Source: Salinilacustrithrix flava (GTDB taxonomy: Bacteria > Actinomycetota > Acidimicrobiia > Acidimicrobiales > Salinilacustritrichaceae). From it: DNA of 64,000 nt. Every line of letters begins with the position of its first letter. Positions within the stretch are counted from its first letter, which is position 1. The translations under genes and the position numbers were made by a program. A model generated the notes under the pieces. That model made no database searches. It saw only the letters and a list, made by a program, of their open reading frames with translations, and was not told where the DNA came from. Where the stretch lies: NCBI GenBank assembly GCA_024128875.1, contig JAMYFF010000002.1, positions 496,001-560,000 of the forward strand. Reading direction: 5' to 3'. This document shows positions 1 to 8,495 of the stretch, one piece after another.

Positions 1-1757
1 GCGATGCCGAAGCGGTCGGCGTCGAGCACGACCATGACCGTGGCGTTGGGGACGTCGACGCCGACCTCGATCACGGTGGTGGCGACCAGCACATCGAGGC
101 GGCCCTCCCGGAACTGGCGCATGGTGGCCTCCTTCTCGGCCGGGGGCACCCGGCCGTGCAGGAGCCCGAGGCGCAGCCCGGCCAGCTCGCCGTGGGAGAG
201 CTGCTCGTAGGTCTCGGTGGCCGAGGAGACCTCGAGCTTCTCGGACTCCTCGACGAGCGGGCTCACCACGTAGGCCTGGCGACCGGCGGCGACCTCGGCC
301 CGCACCTGCTCCCAGACCTGGGCCTGCTCGGCCTCGGTGCGCGCCCACGTGGTCTCGATCGGGGTGCGGCCCGGCGGCAGCTCGTCGAGGACGGACACGT
401 CGAGGTCGCCGTAGACCGTCATCGCTGCGGTGCGCGGGATCGGCGTGGCGGTCATGACGAGGACGTCGGGGACGGTGCCTCGGCCCTTGTCCCGCAGCGC
501 GGCTCGCTGCTCGACGCCGAAGCGGTGCTGCTCGTCCACGACCACCACTCCGAGCGATGCGAAGTCGACGTCGGCGGACAGCAGGGCGTGGGTGCCGATG
601 GCGATGTCGACCTCGCCGGCAGCCAGGCCCTCGGTGATCTTGCGCCGCTCCCCCGCCGGCACGCGGTTGGTCAGCAGCTCCACCCGGAGCGGTCGGTCGA
701 ACAGCGCGCCCTCGTCGCCGACGCGGAGGTCGGCCAGCAGCTCGCGGATGCCGAGGGCGTGCTGCTCGGCGAGCACCTCGGTGGGGGCCATGAGCGCCCC
801 CTGGTGGCCGCCCTGGACCGCCACCAGCATCGCCGACACCGCCACCACCGTCTTGCCGGCGCCCACGTCGCCCTGCAGCAGCCGGTGCATGGGCACGGGG
901 TCGGCGAGGTCGGCCTCGATCTCGGCGATGACCCGGCGCTGGGCGCCGGTGAGCGGGTACGGCAGGGCGTCGTGGAACCGCCCGACCAGCGCCCCCGCGA
1001 GTTCGTGGGTGACGCCGACCGTGGTGCGCTCCACCTGGCGCTTGCGCAGGACGAGCGCCAGCTGCAGGCGCAGCAGCTCGTCGAATATCAGCCGCTTGCG
1101 GGCCACGACGTAGGCGCCGACGCTGTCGCCCGGCGCGTGCACCATGCGCATCGCCGCCGTGCGGTCGACCAGGTCGAGGCGGTCGAGGAGGGGCTCGGGC
1201 ACGGGGTCGACCAGGTCGCCGGCGCGACGGAGCGCCTCGTCGACCCAGCGGCGCACGTCCTGGGTGGTGATGCGCGCCTTCTCCGACTGCGGGTACACCG
1301 GCACGACCTGGCCGGTCTGGTCACCGACGAGGTCGACCACGGGGTTCGTGAGCTGCTTGGTGCCCCGGAAGTCCTCGAGCTTGCCCCAGAACACGGCTTC
1401 GGTCCCCGGGGTCAGCTGCTGCTCCCGCCAGGCCTGGTTGAAGAACGTGATCTTCATCCGCCCGCTGCTGTCGGACACCGACGCCTCGACCATCACGCGG
1501 CCGCCCCTGCCGCGCCCACCGCCCAACCGGCGCGACGAGATGCGGTCGACGCGCGCCAGGACGGAGGCCACCTCGCCGACGTGCAGGTCGGCGATGCGGG
1601 CCTCCTTGGTGCGGTCGATGTAGCGGCGGGGGTAGTGCGTGAGCAGGTCGAACACCGTCTCGATGCCCACGGACGCGAGCGCCTTGGCCCGCGCCGGGCC
1701 GACCCCCTTCAGCTCGGAGACGGGGATGCCGCTCAGGAAGCGCAGCGTGCGGGCCAT
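1..1757 (-). CDS. recG: ATP-dependent DNA helicase RecG (3' end outside window)
   Basis: Translating the minus strand from the ATG at 1757 gives 585 codons with no stop before the window edge. RecG remodels stalled replication forks and branch-migrates Holliday junctions. Visible parts: an N-terminal wedge/OB region (start MARTLRFLSGIPV), Walker A GDVGAGKT, motif II DEQHRF, motif III MTATPIPRT, and helicase C-terminal motifs HGRVPP and EVGVDVPNA. E. coli RecG has 693 residues, so roughly 100 C-terminal residues lie outside. It follows the DAK2-domain gene as in many actinobacteria, but here a phasin-like gene sits between them. The identification is secure; the exact start is less so because no clear Shine-Dalgarno precedes it. 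Confidence 0.96.
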   Translation of the reverse strand, partial: MARTLRFLSGIPVSELKGVGPARAKALASVGIETVFDLLTHYPRRYIDRTKEARIADLHVGEVASVLARVDRISSRRLGGGRGRGGRVMVEASVSDSSGRMKITFFNQAWREQQLTPGTEAVFWGKLEDFRGTKQLTNPVVDLVGDQTGQVVPVYPQSEKARITTQDVRRWVDEALRRAGDLVDPVPEPLLDRLDLVDRTAAMRMVHAPGDSVGAYVVARKRLIFDELLRLQLALVLRKRQVERTTVGVTHELAGALVGRFHDALPYPLTGAQRRVIAEIEADLADPVPMHRLLQGDVGAGKTVVAVSAMLVAVQGGHQGALMAPTEVLAEQHALGIRELLADLRVGDEGALFDRPLRVELLTNRVPAGERRKITEGLAAGEVDIAIGTHALLSADVDFASLGVVVVDEQHRFGVEQRAALRDKGRGTVPDVLVMTATPIPRTAAMTVYGDLDVSVLDELPPGRTPIETTWARTEAEQAQVWEQVRAEVAAGRQAYVVSPLVEESEKLEVSSATETYEQLSHGELAGLRLGLLHGRVPPAEKEATMRQFREGRLDVLVATTVIEVGVDVPNATVMVVLDADRFGI

Positions 1758-1780
1758 CCCCCGATCTTGCCCGCGCGCGC

Positions 1781-1810
1781 CGACACCGCCGGACGATGCC
1801 GGCGGTGTCG
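1781..1810 (-). terminator. Hairpin between phasin-like gene and recG
   Basis: Perfect 12-bp inverted repeat (arms 1781-1792 and 1799-1810) with a 6-base loop, 38 bases downstream of the minus-strand stop at 1849 and just before recG. There is no U-tract. It could end or attenuate transcription of the upstream gene, or mark an RNA-processing site. Confidence 0.55.
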
Positions 1811-1848
1811 TTCGGGATCCGCTCGGGGCGGAGCGTTCGGTGGCTGGC

Positions 1849-2472
1849 TCAGGCGGAGCGGAGCGCCTTCACGAGCTGGTCCTTGCTCATGGTCGAGCGA
1901 CCGTCGAGGTCGAGCTCCTGGGCCCGCTCGTACAGCTCGTCCTTGCTCCAGCTCTCATAGGGGCCGGAGGGACGGTTGGCGCCGGTGCGGCCGGTCTCGG
2001 CGACGCCGGTGTCGGCGGCCTTGACGACCTTGTCGGCAGCAGCCTCGGTCTCGGTCTCGACCCGGTCCTCGACCGTGCCGGCGCGGTCAGCGACGACGCT
2101 GAGGTTGCGCTGGACCTGATCGGCGGCGCCGCGGGCACGGTTCGTGATGGTCGAGCTCGCCTGGCGGGCATCGCCCACGGCGCGGCGACCGGTGGTGCGG
2201 AGGGTGCCGGCGGAGGCCTCGAGGGCGTCGCCGCTGGCATCGATCAGCTGGGCCGCACCGGTCCAGGCGACGTTGACGACGCCGTAGACGGCATCGACGG
2301 TGGTGGCGGTGACCCGGCCGTACTGGCGCAGGGCCTCGGCGTTGACCGCACCCAGCCGCAGCGCGAGCGCATCGACCGGCGCCGGCAAGCGCTCGGCGAC
2401 GGCAACGGTGCCTTGGTCAACCGTCTTGGCCAGGTCGGCGAAGGTCGAATCGATCGTGCTGAAGAGTTCCAT
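1849..2472 (-). CDS. Phasin-like helical protein with C-terminal Rho_N/SAP-like motif
   Basis: 207 residues. The first ~150 are alanine-rich and amphipathic helical with repeated A-V-D-R patterns, resembling phasins and heparin-binding haemagglutinin-like proteins that coat granules or membranes. The last ~35 residues (SKDELYERAQELDLDGRS then MSKDQLVKALR) match the small Rho-N/SAP-like helical module found at the ends of many actinobacterial proteins. It lies between the DAK2 kinase gene and recG on the same strand, 51 bases after the former, so co-transcription with it is likely. There is no signal peptide or membrane span. Function is not known; a granule or nucleic-acid-associated role is inference. 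Confidence 0.75.
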   Translation of the reverse strand: MELFSTIDSTFADLAKTVDQGTVAVAERLPAPVDALALRLGAVNAEALRQYGRVTATTVDAVYGVVNVAWTGAAQLIDASGDALEASAGTLRTTGRRAVGDARQASSTITNRARGAADQVQRNLSVVADRAGTVEDRVETETEAAADKVVKAADTGVAETGRTGANRPSGPYESWSKDELYERAQELDLDGRSTMSKDQLVKALRSA

Positions 2473-2523
2473 GCTCGGCTCGGTACCCGAGCGCTTGATC
2501 CACCATGCAAGAGGTGACGGAAC

Positions 2524-4185
2524 TCACTCGATGCCGAACAGGTACGGGTACAGCGGCTGGCCACCGTGGTGGACCTCGGCCTCGACGTCGGGGTGGTGCT
2601 CCTCGAGCCACTGGGTGATGTGGCGCGTGCACCCGGGCGACGCGCCGTCGCCCTCGATGATGGTGACGAGCTCGTGGTCGTCGAGCAGACGGTCCAGCAG
2701 CTGGCACGCCGCATCGTCGAGGTCCGGGGCCACGACCTGGATGCCGTCCCGGCTGATGCCGAGCCAGTCGCCCTCGGCGATGGGGCCGGCGTCGCAGGTC
2801 GAGTCCCGCACGGCCTGGGTGATCTCGCCGTTGACGACGGCCTCGGCGTGCTCGCGCATCGCGGCCACGTTGGACTCGGCCGTGGACTGCGGGTCGTAGG
2901 CGAGCAGCGCCGCGAACCCCTCGGTGATCGAGCGGGTGGGCAGCACCCGCACGGTCTTGGCGGTGAGGGCGTCGACCTGCTCGGCCACGGCGATGATGTT
3001 CTTGTTGTTCGGCAGGATGACGACCTCCGGGGCCGGCACCGCCTCGACCGCCTCGAGCAGCTGGGCCGTCGAGGGGTTCATCGACTGGCCGCCCGTGACC
3101 ACCTGCTGCACCCGCAGGTTCCCGAAGATGCGGCGGATGCCCTCGCCCGTGGCCACGGCGACGACCCCGCAGGGCACCGGGTCCGGCTCGGGCCCGGGGT
3201 CGCCCTCGGCGGCGGCCTCGCGGACCCAGCGCTCCTCTTCGATCTCGTGCAGCTCGTCGAGCAGGTCGGTGACCCGGATCTGGCGCGGGCGGCCGATCTC
3301 GATCGCGGCCTCGATGGCGGGGCCGATGTCGTCGGTGTGGATGTGGCAGTTGAAGATGCCGTCGCCGCCGACCACGACGATGGAGTCGCCGATGCCGGCC
3401 CACACCTCGCGGAACGCCGGCATGGCCTCGTCGGGTGCCTCGAGCAGGTACATGACCTCGTAGCGCAGCTCGGACACGTGCTTGCCGGTCTCGGGGGTGA
3501 CGTCGCCACCGCCGCGGACCCGGTCTGCCGCCCCCTCGGGCGCGTCCGGCGGGGCGGGCACCTCGCGCCCGTCGACGACGTGGAGCAGCGCGTCGAGCAG
3601 CAGCAGGAAGCCGGCGCCACCGGCATCCACCACCCCGGCCTCCTTCAGCACGGCCAGCAGCTCGGGCGTGCCGTCGAGGGACACCTGCCCGGCGGCCCGG
3701 GTGCGGGCGAGCACCTCGACCAGCGCGGTGCCCCCACCGGCGGCACCGCGCGCCGCCTCGGCGGACTCGCGGACCACGGTGAGGATGGTGCCCTCGACCG
3801 GGCGCTGCACGGCCTCGTAGGACAGCTCCGACGCTCTTGTGAGGGCGGCGGCGAGCACCTCCCCGTCGAGGGCGTCGTGGTCGCGCACGACCTCGGTCAT
3901 GCCCCGCAGGAGCTGGGACAGGATCACGCCCGAGTTCCCCCGGGCCCCCATCAGCGAGCCGTGGGCGATGGCCTTGCACACCGCGGCCATGCCCTCGTCC
4001 GCCACGCCCGCCACGGCCTCGGCCACCGACCGCAGGGTCAGGGTCATGTTGGTGCCCGTGTCGCCGTCGGGCACCGGGTACACGTTGAGGCGGTTGATGG
4101 CCTCCTGGTGCATCGACAGCGCGTCGCCGAAGGTGGCGATGGCGCGGCCGAGCTCGGCGGCACCGAGTCGGTCGAGCGTCGTCAT
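2524..4185 (-). CDS. DAK2 (DhaL)-domain kinase, fatty acid kinase FakA-like
   Basis: 553 residues. The N-terminal DhaL domain (~1-200) carries the Mg/ATP signature NVYPVPDGDTGTNM and GARGNSGVI. The C-terminal part (~240-553) matches the FakA-type middle and DegV-interacting regions (VVAVATGEGIRRIF; ILPNNKNIIAVAEQ). FakA phosphorylates fatty acids presented by FakB, feeding exogenous fatty acids into lipid synthesis; that role is known from Firmicutes and inferred here. No FakB is in the window. A TAGGGT box ends 9 bases before the ATG, so the 5' leader is absent or very short. Confidence 0.9.
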   Translation of the reverse strand: MTTLDRLGAAELGRAIATFGDALSMHQEAINRLNVYPVPDGDTGTNMTLTLRSVAEAVAGVADEGMAAVCKAIAHGSLMGARGNSGVILSQLLRGMTEVVRDHDALDGEVLAAALTRASELSYEAVQRPVEGTILTVVRESAEAARGAAGGGTALVEVLARTRAAGQVSLDGTPELLAVLKEAGVVDAGGAGFLLLLDALLHVVDGREVPAPPDAPEGAADRVRGGGDVTPETGKHVSELRYEVMYLLEAPDEAMPAFREVWAGIGDSIVVVGGDGIFNCHIHTDDIGPAIEAAIEIGRPRQIRVTDLLDELHEIEEERWVREAAAEGDPGPEPDPVPCGVVAVATGEGIRRIFGNLRVQQVVTGGQSMNPSTAQLLEAVEAVPAPEVVILPNNKNIIAVAEQVDALTAKTVRVLPTRSITEGFAALLAYDPQSTAESNVAAMREHAEAVVNGEITQAVRDSTCDAGPIAEGDWLGISRDGIQVVAPDLDDAACQLLDRLLDDHELVTIIEGDGASPGCTRHITQWLEEHHPDVEAEVHHGGQPLYPYLFGIE

Positions 4186-4316
4186 CGGCGGGGAACCCTA
4201 TCGACGGGTCGCCAGCCGGAGCGGACCAGGGTCCTTCGCCTCTTGCGAGCCCTGGCGTTGTGACCGGAATGTGGACACGTGGGTATGGTGGCCGGACCCA
4301 GTCAACCGATCGATGC

Positions 4317-4321
4317 AGGAG
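4317..4321 (+). promoter_or_regulatory. Shine-Dalgarno deciding the start of the cold-shock-like gene
   Basis: AGGAG five bases before GTG 4327. It favours this start over the ATG at 4279, which has no ribosome binding site. Confidence 0.6.
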
Positions 4322-4326
4322 CCGTC

Positions 4327-4581
4327 GTGCAGGGTGTCATCAAGTCGTACGATCCCGGGACCGGGGATGGCGTGATCATCGCCGACACCGACCTGTGCGA
4401 GTACGACCTGGCGCCCGGCGCACTCCACGGATCGGTGTTCAGGATGCTGCGGCAGGGCCAGCGAGTCGTGTTCACACCCGACGACGCCGGCCGCGCTGCG
4501 GACCTCCTGCTGGGCTCCGAAGTTGACATGGGCACGCCGCGCTTTCCCCAGGACGACGTGCCGCTGGAGACCGGGATCTGA
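4327..4581 (+). CDS. Cold-shock-domain-like small protein
   Basis: 84 residues from GTG. The sequence VQGVIKSYDPGTGDGVII followed by a short acidic stretch, HGSVFRMLRQGQRVVFTP reproduces the beta-barrel layout of cold-shock proteins (G-x-V-K-x-F...G-x-G-x-I; L-x-x-G-Q-x-V-x-F). The canonical RNP1 K-G-F-G-F-I is replaced by TGDGVII, so the aromatic RNA-stacking residues are missing. A C-terminal extension of ~25 residues follows. It precedes pckG on the same strand with a 69-base gap. It may be a diverged nucleic-acid binder or a domain repurposed for another contact; cold-shock ancestry is inferred from pattern only. Confidence 0.7.
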   Translation: MQGVIKSYDPGTGDGVIIADTDLCEYDLAPGALHGSVFRMLRQGQRVVFTPDDAGRAADLLLGSEVDMGTPRFPQDDVPLETGI

Positions 4582-4650
4582 CCTCCAGGCCACCCGGCTC
4601 GGAGCTGATCCCTCGACTTGTCGCAACGGCGCGACGGAGGCGAGAGACAA

Positions 4651-6450
4651 ATGGCCGCAACGACGACCAACGAGAGGCTGCAGGCCTGGGTGGACGAGTG
4701 GGCGGAGATCTTCCAGCCCGACGCCATCGAGTGGTGCGACGGCTCCGATGAGGAGTGGGACCGGCTGACGAGCCTCCTGGTCGAGCAGGGATCCTTCACC
4801 CGCCTCGACGACTCGAAGCGGCCGAACTCCTTCCTGTGCAACTCCGACCCCGCCGACGTCGCCCGGGTCGAGGAGCGCACCTTCATCAACTCGACCCTCG
4901 AGATCGACGCCGGCCCCACCAACAACTGGCGGGCACCGTCGGAGATGAAGGAGGAGGTGCTCTCCTTCTACCGGGGTGCCATGCGGGGCCGGACGATGTA
5001 CGTCATCCCGTTCTCGATGGGCCCCCTCGGCTCGCCCATCGCCCACATCGGCGTGCAGCTCACCGACAGCGCCTACGTCGTGGTGAACATGAAGATCATG
5101 ACCCGCATGGGCCAGGGCGCACTCGACGTCCTCGGTGACGGCGAGTGGGTCAAGTGCCTGCACTCCGTCGGCTACCCGCTGGTGGACGGCGACGGCAACG
5201 CCCGAGACGACGTCGCCTGGCCCTGCGACGCCGACAACAAGTACATCTGCCACTTCCCCGAGGACCGCGAGATCTGGTCCTACGGCTCCGGCTACGGCGG
5301 CAACGCCCTGCTCGGCAAGAAGTGCTTCGCCCTGCGCATCGCCTCGACCATGGCCCGCGACGAGGGCTGGATGGCCGAGCACATGCTCATCATCGGCGTC
5401 ACCCCGCCGAACGGCGAGAAGAAGTACGTCGCTGCCGCCTTCCCCTCGGCCTGTGGCAAGACGAACATGGCCATGCTCGAGTCCACCCTGCCGGGGTGGA
5501 AGGTGGAGACGGTCGGCGACGACATCGCCTGGCTCAAGTTCGGCGACGACGGCCAGCTCTACGCCATCAACCCCGAGTCCGGCTTCTTCGGCGTCGCCCC
5601 CGGCACCAGCGAGGAGACCAACCACAACGCGCTGCGCTCGGTGGACGCCAACTCGATCTTCACCAACGTGGCCAAGACCGACGACGACGACGTGTGGTGG
5701 GAGGGCCTCTCCGAGCCGCCGGCCCACCTCATCGACTGGAAGGGCAACGACTGGACCCCCGAGTCCGACGCCCCCGCCGCGCACCCCAACGCCCGCTTCA
5801 CCGCGCCGGCGTCGCAGTGCCCGGTCATCGCCCCCGAGTTCGAGGATCCCAAGGGCGTGCCGATCTCGGCCATCCTCTTCGGCGGTCGCCGCGCCACCAA
5901 CGTCCCGCTGGTGACCGAGGCCGAGTCCTGGGAGGACGGCGTCTTCCTCGGCTCGATCATGAGCTCGGAGAAGACGGCAGCGGCCGCCGGCAAGGTCGGC
6001 GAGGTCCGCTTCGACCCCTTCGCCATGCTGCCCTTCATCGGGTACAACGCCGGCGACTACATGCAGCACTGGCTCGACATCGGCGAGCGGGCGGGCGCAC
6101 AGCTCCCGAAGCTGTTCTGGGTCAACTGGTTCCGCCGGGGCGAGGACGGCTCGTTCCTGTGGCCGGGCTTCGGCGACAACATCCGGGTGCTCAAGTGGGT
6201 CCTCGAGCGCCTCGAGGGCACCGCCGACACGGTCCAGACCCCGATCGGCCTCGTGCCCACGTCGGCGTCGCTCGACACCGAGGGCCTCGACATCGACCCG
6301 GCCGTGCTCGACCAGCTGCTCGAGGTCGACGCTGAGTCGTGGCGCCAGGAGGTGCCCTTGATCGAGGCGCACTTCGACTCCATCGGCGAGCGCCTGCCCG
6401 AGGCCCTGCGGGACCGGCTCGAGACGCTCGAGAAGAAGCTGAGCCAGTAG
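4651..6450 (+). CDS. pckG: Phosphoenolpyruvate carboxykinase (GTP)
   Basis: 599 residues, close to the ~606 of mycobacterial PckG. It converts oxaloacetate and GTP to phosphoenolpyruvate, CO2 and GDP, the first committed step of gluconeogenesis. Diagnostic features: P-loop [13 protein letters not shown], substrate/Mn region [14 protein letters not shown], and [10 protein letters not shown]. The start is the ATG at 4651, with GGAGG ten bases upstream; a TTG 33 bases earlier is open but less likely. A strong hairpin terminator follows the stop. With Kgd and fatty-acid genes nearby, the organism can grow on C2/acyl substrates through the TCA cycle and gluconeogenesis (inference). Confidence 0.98.
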   Translation: MAATTTNERLQAWVDEWAEIFQPDAIEWCDGSDEEWDRLTSLLVEQGSFTRLDDSKRPNSFLCNSDPADVARVEERTFINSTLEIDAGPTNNWRAPSEMKEEVLSFYRGAMRGRTMYVIPFSMGPLGSPIAHIGVQLTDSAYVVVNMKIMTRMGQGALDVLGDGEWVKCLHSVGYPLVDGDGNARDDVAWPCDADNKYICHFPEDREIWSYGSGYGGNALLGKKCFALRIASTMARDEGWMAEHMLIIGVTPPNGEKKYVAAAFPSACGKTNMAMLESTLPGWKVETVGDDIAWLKFGDDGQLYAINPESGFFGVAPGTSEETNHNALRSVDANSIFTNVAKTDDDDVWWEGLSEPPAHLIDWKGNDWTPESDAPAAHPNARFTAPASQCPVIAPEFEDPKGVPISAILFGGRRATNVPLVTEAESWEDGVFLGSIMSSEKTAAAAGKVGEVRFDPFAMLPFIGYNAGDYMQHWLDIGERAGAQLPKLFWVNWFRRGEDGSFLWPGFGDNIRVLKWVLERLEGTADTVQTPIGLVPTSASLDTEGLDIDPAVLDQLLEVDAESWRQEVPLIEAHFDSIGERLPEALRDRLETLEKKLSQ

Positions 6451-6470
6451 CGCACCGCCTGCAGCTCGGC

Positions 6471-6507
6471 GACGAGGGCCCCAGCCGATCCGGCTGGGGC
6501 CCTCGTC
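6471..6507. terminator. Strong bidirectional hairpin terminator
   Basis: Perfect 17-bp GC-rich stem (6471-6487 / 6491-6507) with a 3-base loop, between the convergent ends of pckG and the small minus-strand gene. There is no U-tract, as usual in actinobacteria. Confidence 0.85.
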
Positions 6508-6551
6508 GCGCACGGCCCAGGGGGGCGGGCCGCCGTGGTGGTGCTGGGGGT

Positions 6552-6821
6552 CTAGGCGGGTCGCGAGGGCAGGGGGAGCAACCCGAGGCCACGGCAGCGC
6601 TCGGCCAGGTCGGCCAGCTCCGTGACGTAGGCGTCGCGGTCGATGGTGCCGTCGAGGTAGGACTCGCGCAGGTCCAGGAACATGGCCTCGACCAGGAGGT
6701 CGACCAGCTGCTCGAACAGCCGGTCCTGCAGCGTGCCGTCGCCGTCGACGAGCTGGATCGTGCCGAGGATGTCGTCCTGCTCGTCGGCCACCCGGCTCAC
6801 CAATCGCTCGTGTGCGTCCAT
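6552..6821 (-). CDS. Small acidic helical protein, unknown function
   Basis: 89 residues from the ATG at 6821; an in-frame upstream GTG would lengthen it. The sequence is helix-forming and acidic (DEQDDILGTIQLVDGDG; LFEQLVDLLVEAMFLDLRE; RDAYVTELADLAERC), with one cysteine and no membrane span. I do not recognise the family. Codon use (third-position G/C) matches neighbouring genes, supporting a real gene. It is transcribed divergently from hsp20 and ends against the bidirectional terminator after pckG. Confidence 0.65.
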   Translation of the reverse strand: MDAHERLVSRVADEQDDILGTIQLVDGDGTLQDRLFEQLVDLLVEAMFLDLRESYLDGTIDRDAYVTELADLAERCRGLGLLPLPSRPA

Positions 6822-6897
6822 GGACCCGTTCTTCGCCGCTCCGCAGACGACCTCCTTCCCCACGTAGCGTCGTTTTCCGGGACTGAGCAAAGTTGCG

Positions 6898-6926
6898 TTG
6901 TCAACACTCAGGTTTCTTGTTACCGT
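6898..6926 (+). promoter_or_regulatory. Promoter of hsp20
   Basis: TTGTCA (6898-6903), 17-bp spacer, TACCGT (6921-6926). An imperfect inverted repeat (CTGAG at 6883-6887 against CTCAG at 6907-6911, plus inner GTTG/CAAC) overlaps the -35. It is not a canonical HAIR element. A chaperone-gene repressor site here is inference. Confidence 0.45.
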
Positions 6927-6956
6927 TTCTGGCGGACAGATCCCACCGATGGACAC

Positions 6957-6962
6957 AGGAGG
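6957..6962 (+). promoter_or_regulatory. Shine-Dalgarno of hsp20
   Basis: AGGAGG five bases before the ATG at 6968. It sets that ATG as the start instead of upstream open codons. Confidence 0.75.
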
Positions 6963-6967
6963 CCGTG

Positions 6968-7405
6968 ATGCTGCTCCGCTTCGACCCGTTCCGTGAGCTC
7001 GATCGCCTCGCCGACGAGCTCGACCGCTCGGTGGCCCGGACGGCCACCGCCCCCCTGCCCATGGATGCCTTCCGACGCGGCAACCACGTCGTGGCCCAGC
7101 TCGACGTCCCGGGCGTGCGCGCCGAGGACGTCGACATCACCGTCGAGCGCAACGTGCTGACGGTGCGGGCGACCCGCCACCTCGACGTCGGCGAGGACGA
7201 CGAGCGCATCGTCGCCGAGCGACGCCACGGCGAGCTGGTGCGCCAACTGCAGCTGGGCGAGTCCCTCGACCCCCAGCGGGTGGAGGCCGACGTCACCGAC
7301 GGGGTCCTCACCCTGCGCATCCCGGTGGCCGAGACCGCCGCGCCCCGCAAGGTCGAGGTGGGCACGGGTGGCGGCCGCGACGAGCAGGCCGCCCTCTCGG
7401 CGTAG
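6968..7405 (+). CDS. Hsp20/alpha-crystallin family small heat-shock protein
   Basis: 145 residues. The alpha-crystallin domain spans ~30-125: VVAQLDVPGVRAEDVDITVE (strands b2-b5), NVLTVRATR, ERRHGELVRQLQL and VTDGVLTLRIPVAE, the last matching the conserved G-V-L-x-I/L-x-I/V motif. The N-terminal arm MLLRFDPFRELDRL is the usual actinobacterial Hsp20 form. Such proteins hold unfolding polypeptides in oligomers without ATP. A strong SD and a promoter-like pair lie upstream and a hairpin terminator follows, so the gene is probably monocistronic. Confidence 0.93.
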   Translation: MLLRFDPFRELDRLADELDRSVARTATAPLPMDAFRRGNHVVAQLDVPGVRAEDVDITVERNVLTVRATRHLDVGEDDERIVAERRHGELVRQLQLGESLDPQRVEADVTDGVLTLRIPVAETAAPRKVEVGTGGGRDEQAALSA

Positions 7406-7424
7406 CCCGGACCGCACCACACCG

Positions 7425-7451
7425 CACGGGCCCGCCGCAGGCGGGCCCGTG
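7425..7451 (+). terminator. Terminator after hsp20
   Basis: Perfect 12-bp stem (7425-7436 / 7440-7451) with a 3-base loop, 20 bases after the hsp20 stop and just upstream of the next gene's -10 box. Confidence 0.8.
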
Positions 7452-7458
7452 GTGCGCG

Positions 7459-7464
7459 TAGGCT
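7459..7464 (+). promoter_or_regulatory. -10 box of a leaderless transcript (Lrp-domain gene)
   Basis: TAGGCT ends six bases before the ATG; no Shine-Dalgarno is present. The start codon is probably also the transcription start. Confidence 0.5.
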
Positions 7465-7470
7465 CCGCCC

Positions 7471-7707
7471 ATGTCCGTCAGCGCGTACATCCTCATCCAG
7501 ACCGAGGTGGGCAAGGCCGCCGACGTGGCCGATGCCGTCGGGGCCATCGAGGGCGTCGTCACCGCCGAGGACGTCACCGGCCCCTACGACGTGATCGCCC
7601 GGGCCCAGTCCGACGACGTCGACCAGCTCGGCCGCATGGTGGTGTCCAAGGTGCAGCTGATCCCGGGCATCACCCGGACGCTGACCTGCCCCGTCGTGCG
7701 CCTCTAG
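7471..7707 (+). CDS. Stand-alone Lrp/AsnC ligand-binding (RAM) domain protein
   Basis: 78 residues consisting only of the RAM/SAM effector domain of Lrp/AsnC regulators: SAYILIQTEVGKAADVADA, IEGVVTAEDVTGPYDVIARA, and PGITRTLTCPVVRL with the G-P-Y-D motif. No helix-turn-helix is present. Such proteins form ferredoxin-like dimers/octamers that bind amino acids and may modulate a full-length Lrp or an enzyme. Its stop codon overlaps the stop of the convergent coiled-coil gene at a CTAG. Confidence 0.88.
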   Translation: MSVSAYILIQTEVGKAADVADAVGAIEGVVTAEDVTGPYDVIARAQSDDVDQLGRMVVSKVQLIPGITRTLTCPVVRL

Positions 7708-8459
7708 GAGCTCGTCAGCTCGAAGCGGCCCGGACCCACCTGGTGGTCGGGCGCGACATCGGCGAGGAGCGCGTCGACCGGCACGGCCGCGCCGTCGACG
7801 TCGGTGCCGGACACCTCGACGGTGACCTGGCCCGGTGCAGCCGTGACGTGGAGGACGGCCGTGTCGGCGGCCTTGGCCACCCGCCCGATCAGCTCCTGGA
7901 CGAGGGCCAGGGCGCGCACGGCGAGCGCGGGCGGGGCCACGGCGGCACCGGTCCACACGAGCTCGATCGATGCGCCCATCTCCTCGCGCGCCGCGTCGAC
8001 CTCGATGCCGACCGCCGCCTGCAGCTCGTCGTCGGTGTCGTCGAGCGGCGAGGGAACGCCGGGCGATGGCGACACGCTGATCTCCCACGTGCGCCGCACG
8101 GCGGCCACGGCCAGGCTCCAGAGCTCGGCGGCCTGCTCATCGCTGCCGGTGGCCGCCGCCTCCGCATCTGCCAGCGCGACCTCGGCCGCGGCGCGGGCTG
8201 CCGCCTCCTGCTTCATCCGCTTGGCCACGTCGGCCGCGTCGCGCCGGGCCCGGCTGGCCCGCTCGAGGGCATCGTCGCGCTCGCGACGAGCATCGACCGT
8301 CTGTCCGTCGGCGAGGCGCCGAGCCGACTCGGCGGCGCTGAGGGACCGCTTCGCCTCCTCGAGCTCCCCGGCCACGTCCTGCAGCCGGCGGTGCGTGCGC
8401 AGCAGCTGGACGCCGAGCCCGACGGCGACGACGGCGAGGATGATGGCGACCGCGAGCAC
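7704..8459 (-). CDS. Membrane-anchored coiled-coil protein with degenerate histidine-kinase-like domain
   Basis: 251 residues. One N-terminal membrane helix (~1-20, LAVAIILAVVAVGLGVQLL), a long coiled coil (~25-110, rich in E, A, R, K), then a globular part (~115-250). Its last 80 residues (ALALVQELIGRVAKAADTAVLHV...GQVTVEVSG) resemble the start of a GHKL ATPase N-box and following strands but lack the G1/G2 boxes, so ATP binding is doubtful. It may be a structural or signalling anchor. The start GTG lies seven bases after TACATT. The resemblance is by eye and should be treated as weak. Confidence 0.7.
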   Translation of the reverse strand: MLAVAIILAVVAVGLGVQLLRTHRRLQDVAGELEEAKRSLSAAESARRLADGQTVDARRERDDALERASRARRDAADVAKRMKQEAAARAAAEVALADAEAAATGSDEQAAELWSLAVAAVRRTWEISVSPSPGVPSPLDDTDDELQAAVGIEVDAAREEMGASIELVWTGAAVAPPALAVRALALVQELIGRVAKAADTAVLHVTAAPGQVTVEVSGTDVDGAAVPVDALLADVAPDHQVGPGRFELTSS

Positions 8460-8466
8460 GGGGTCG

Positions 8467-8472
8467 AATGTA
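8467..8472 (-). promoter_or_regulatory. -10 box of a leaderless transcript (coiled-coil gene)
   Basis: TACATT on the minus strand, seven bases before the GTG at 8459. It separates this gene from the operon upstream. Confidence 0.5.
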
Positions 8473-8495
8473 GTGAGCGGCCGGAGCGCCGCCGG

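Noticed and set aside
156..2024. Plus-strand open frame of ~620 codons
   Set aside because: Opposite recG, whose helicase motifs are unmistakable on the minus strand.
4198..6513. Minus-strand open frame of ~770 codons
   Set aside because: Shadow of pckG and the cold-shock-like gene; contains no domain and reads through the terminator.
6883..6911. HspR-type HAIR element upstream of hsp20
   Set aside because: The arms (CTGAG/CTCAG, 19 bases apart) do not match CTTGAGT-N7-ACTCAAG; kept only as an imperfect repeat in the promoter entry.
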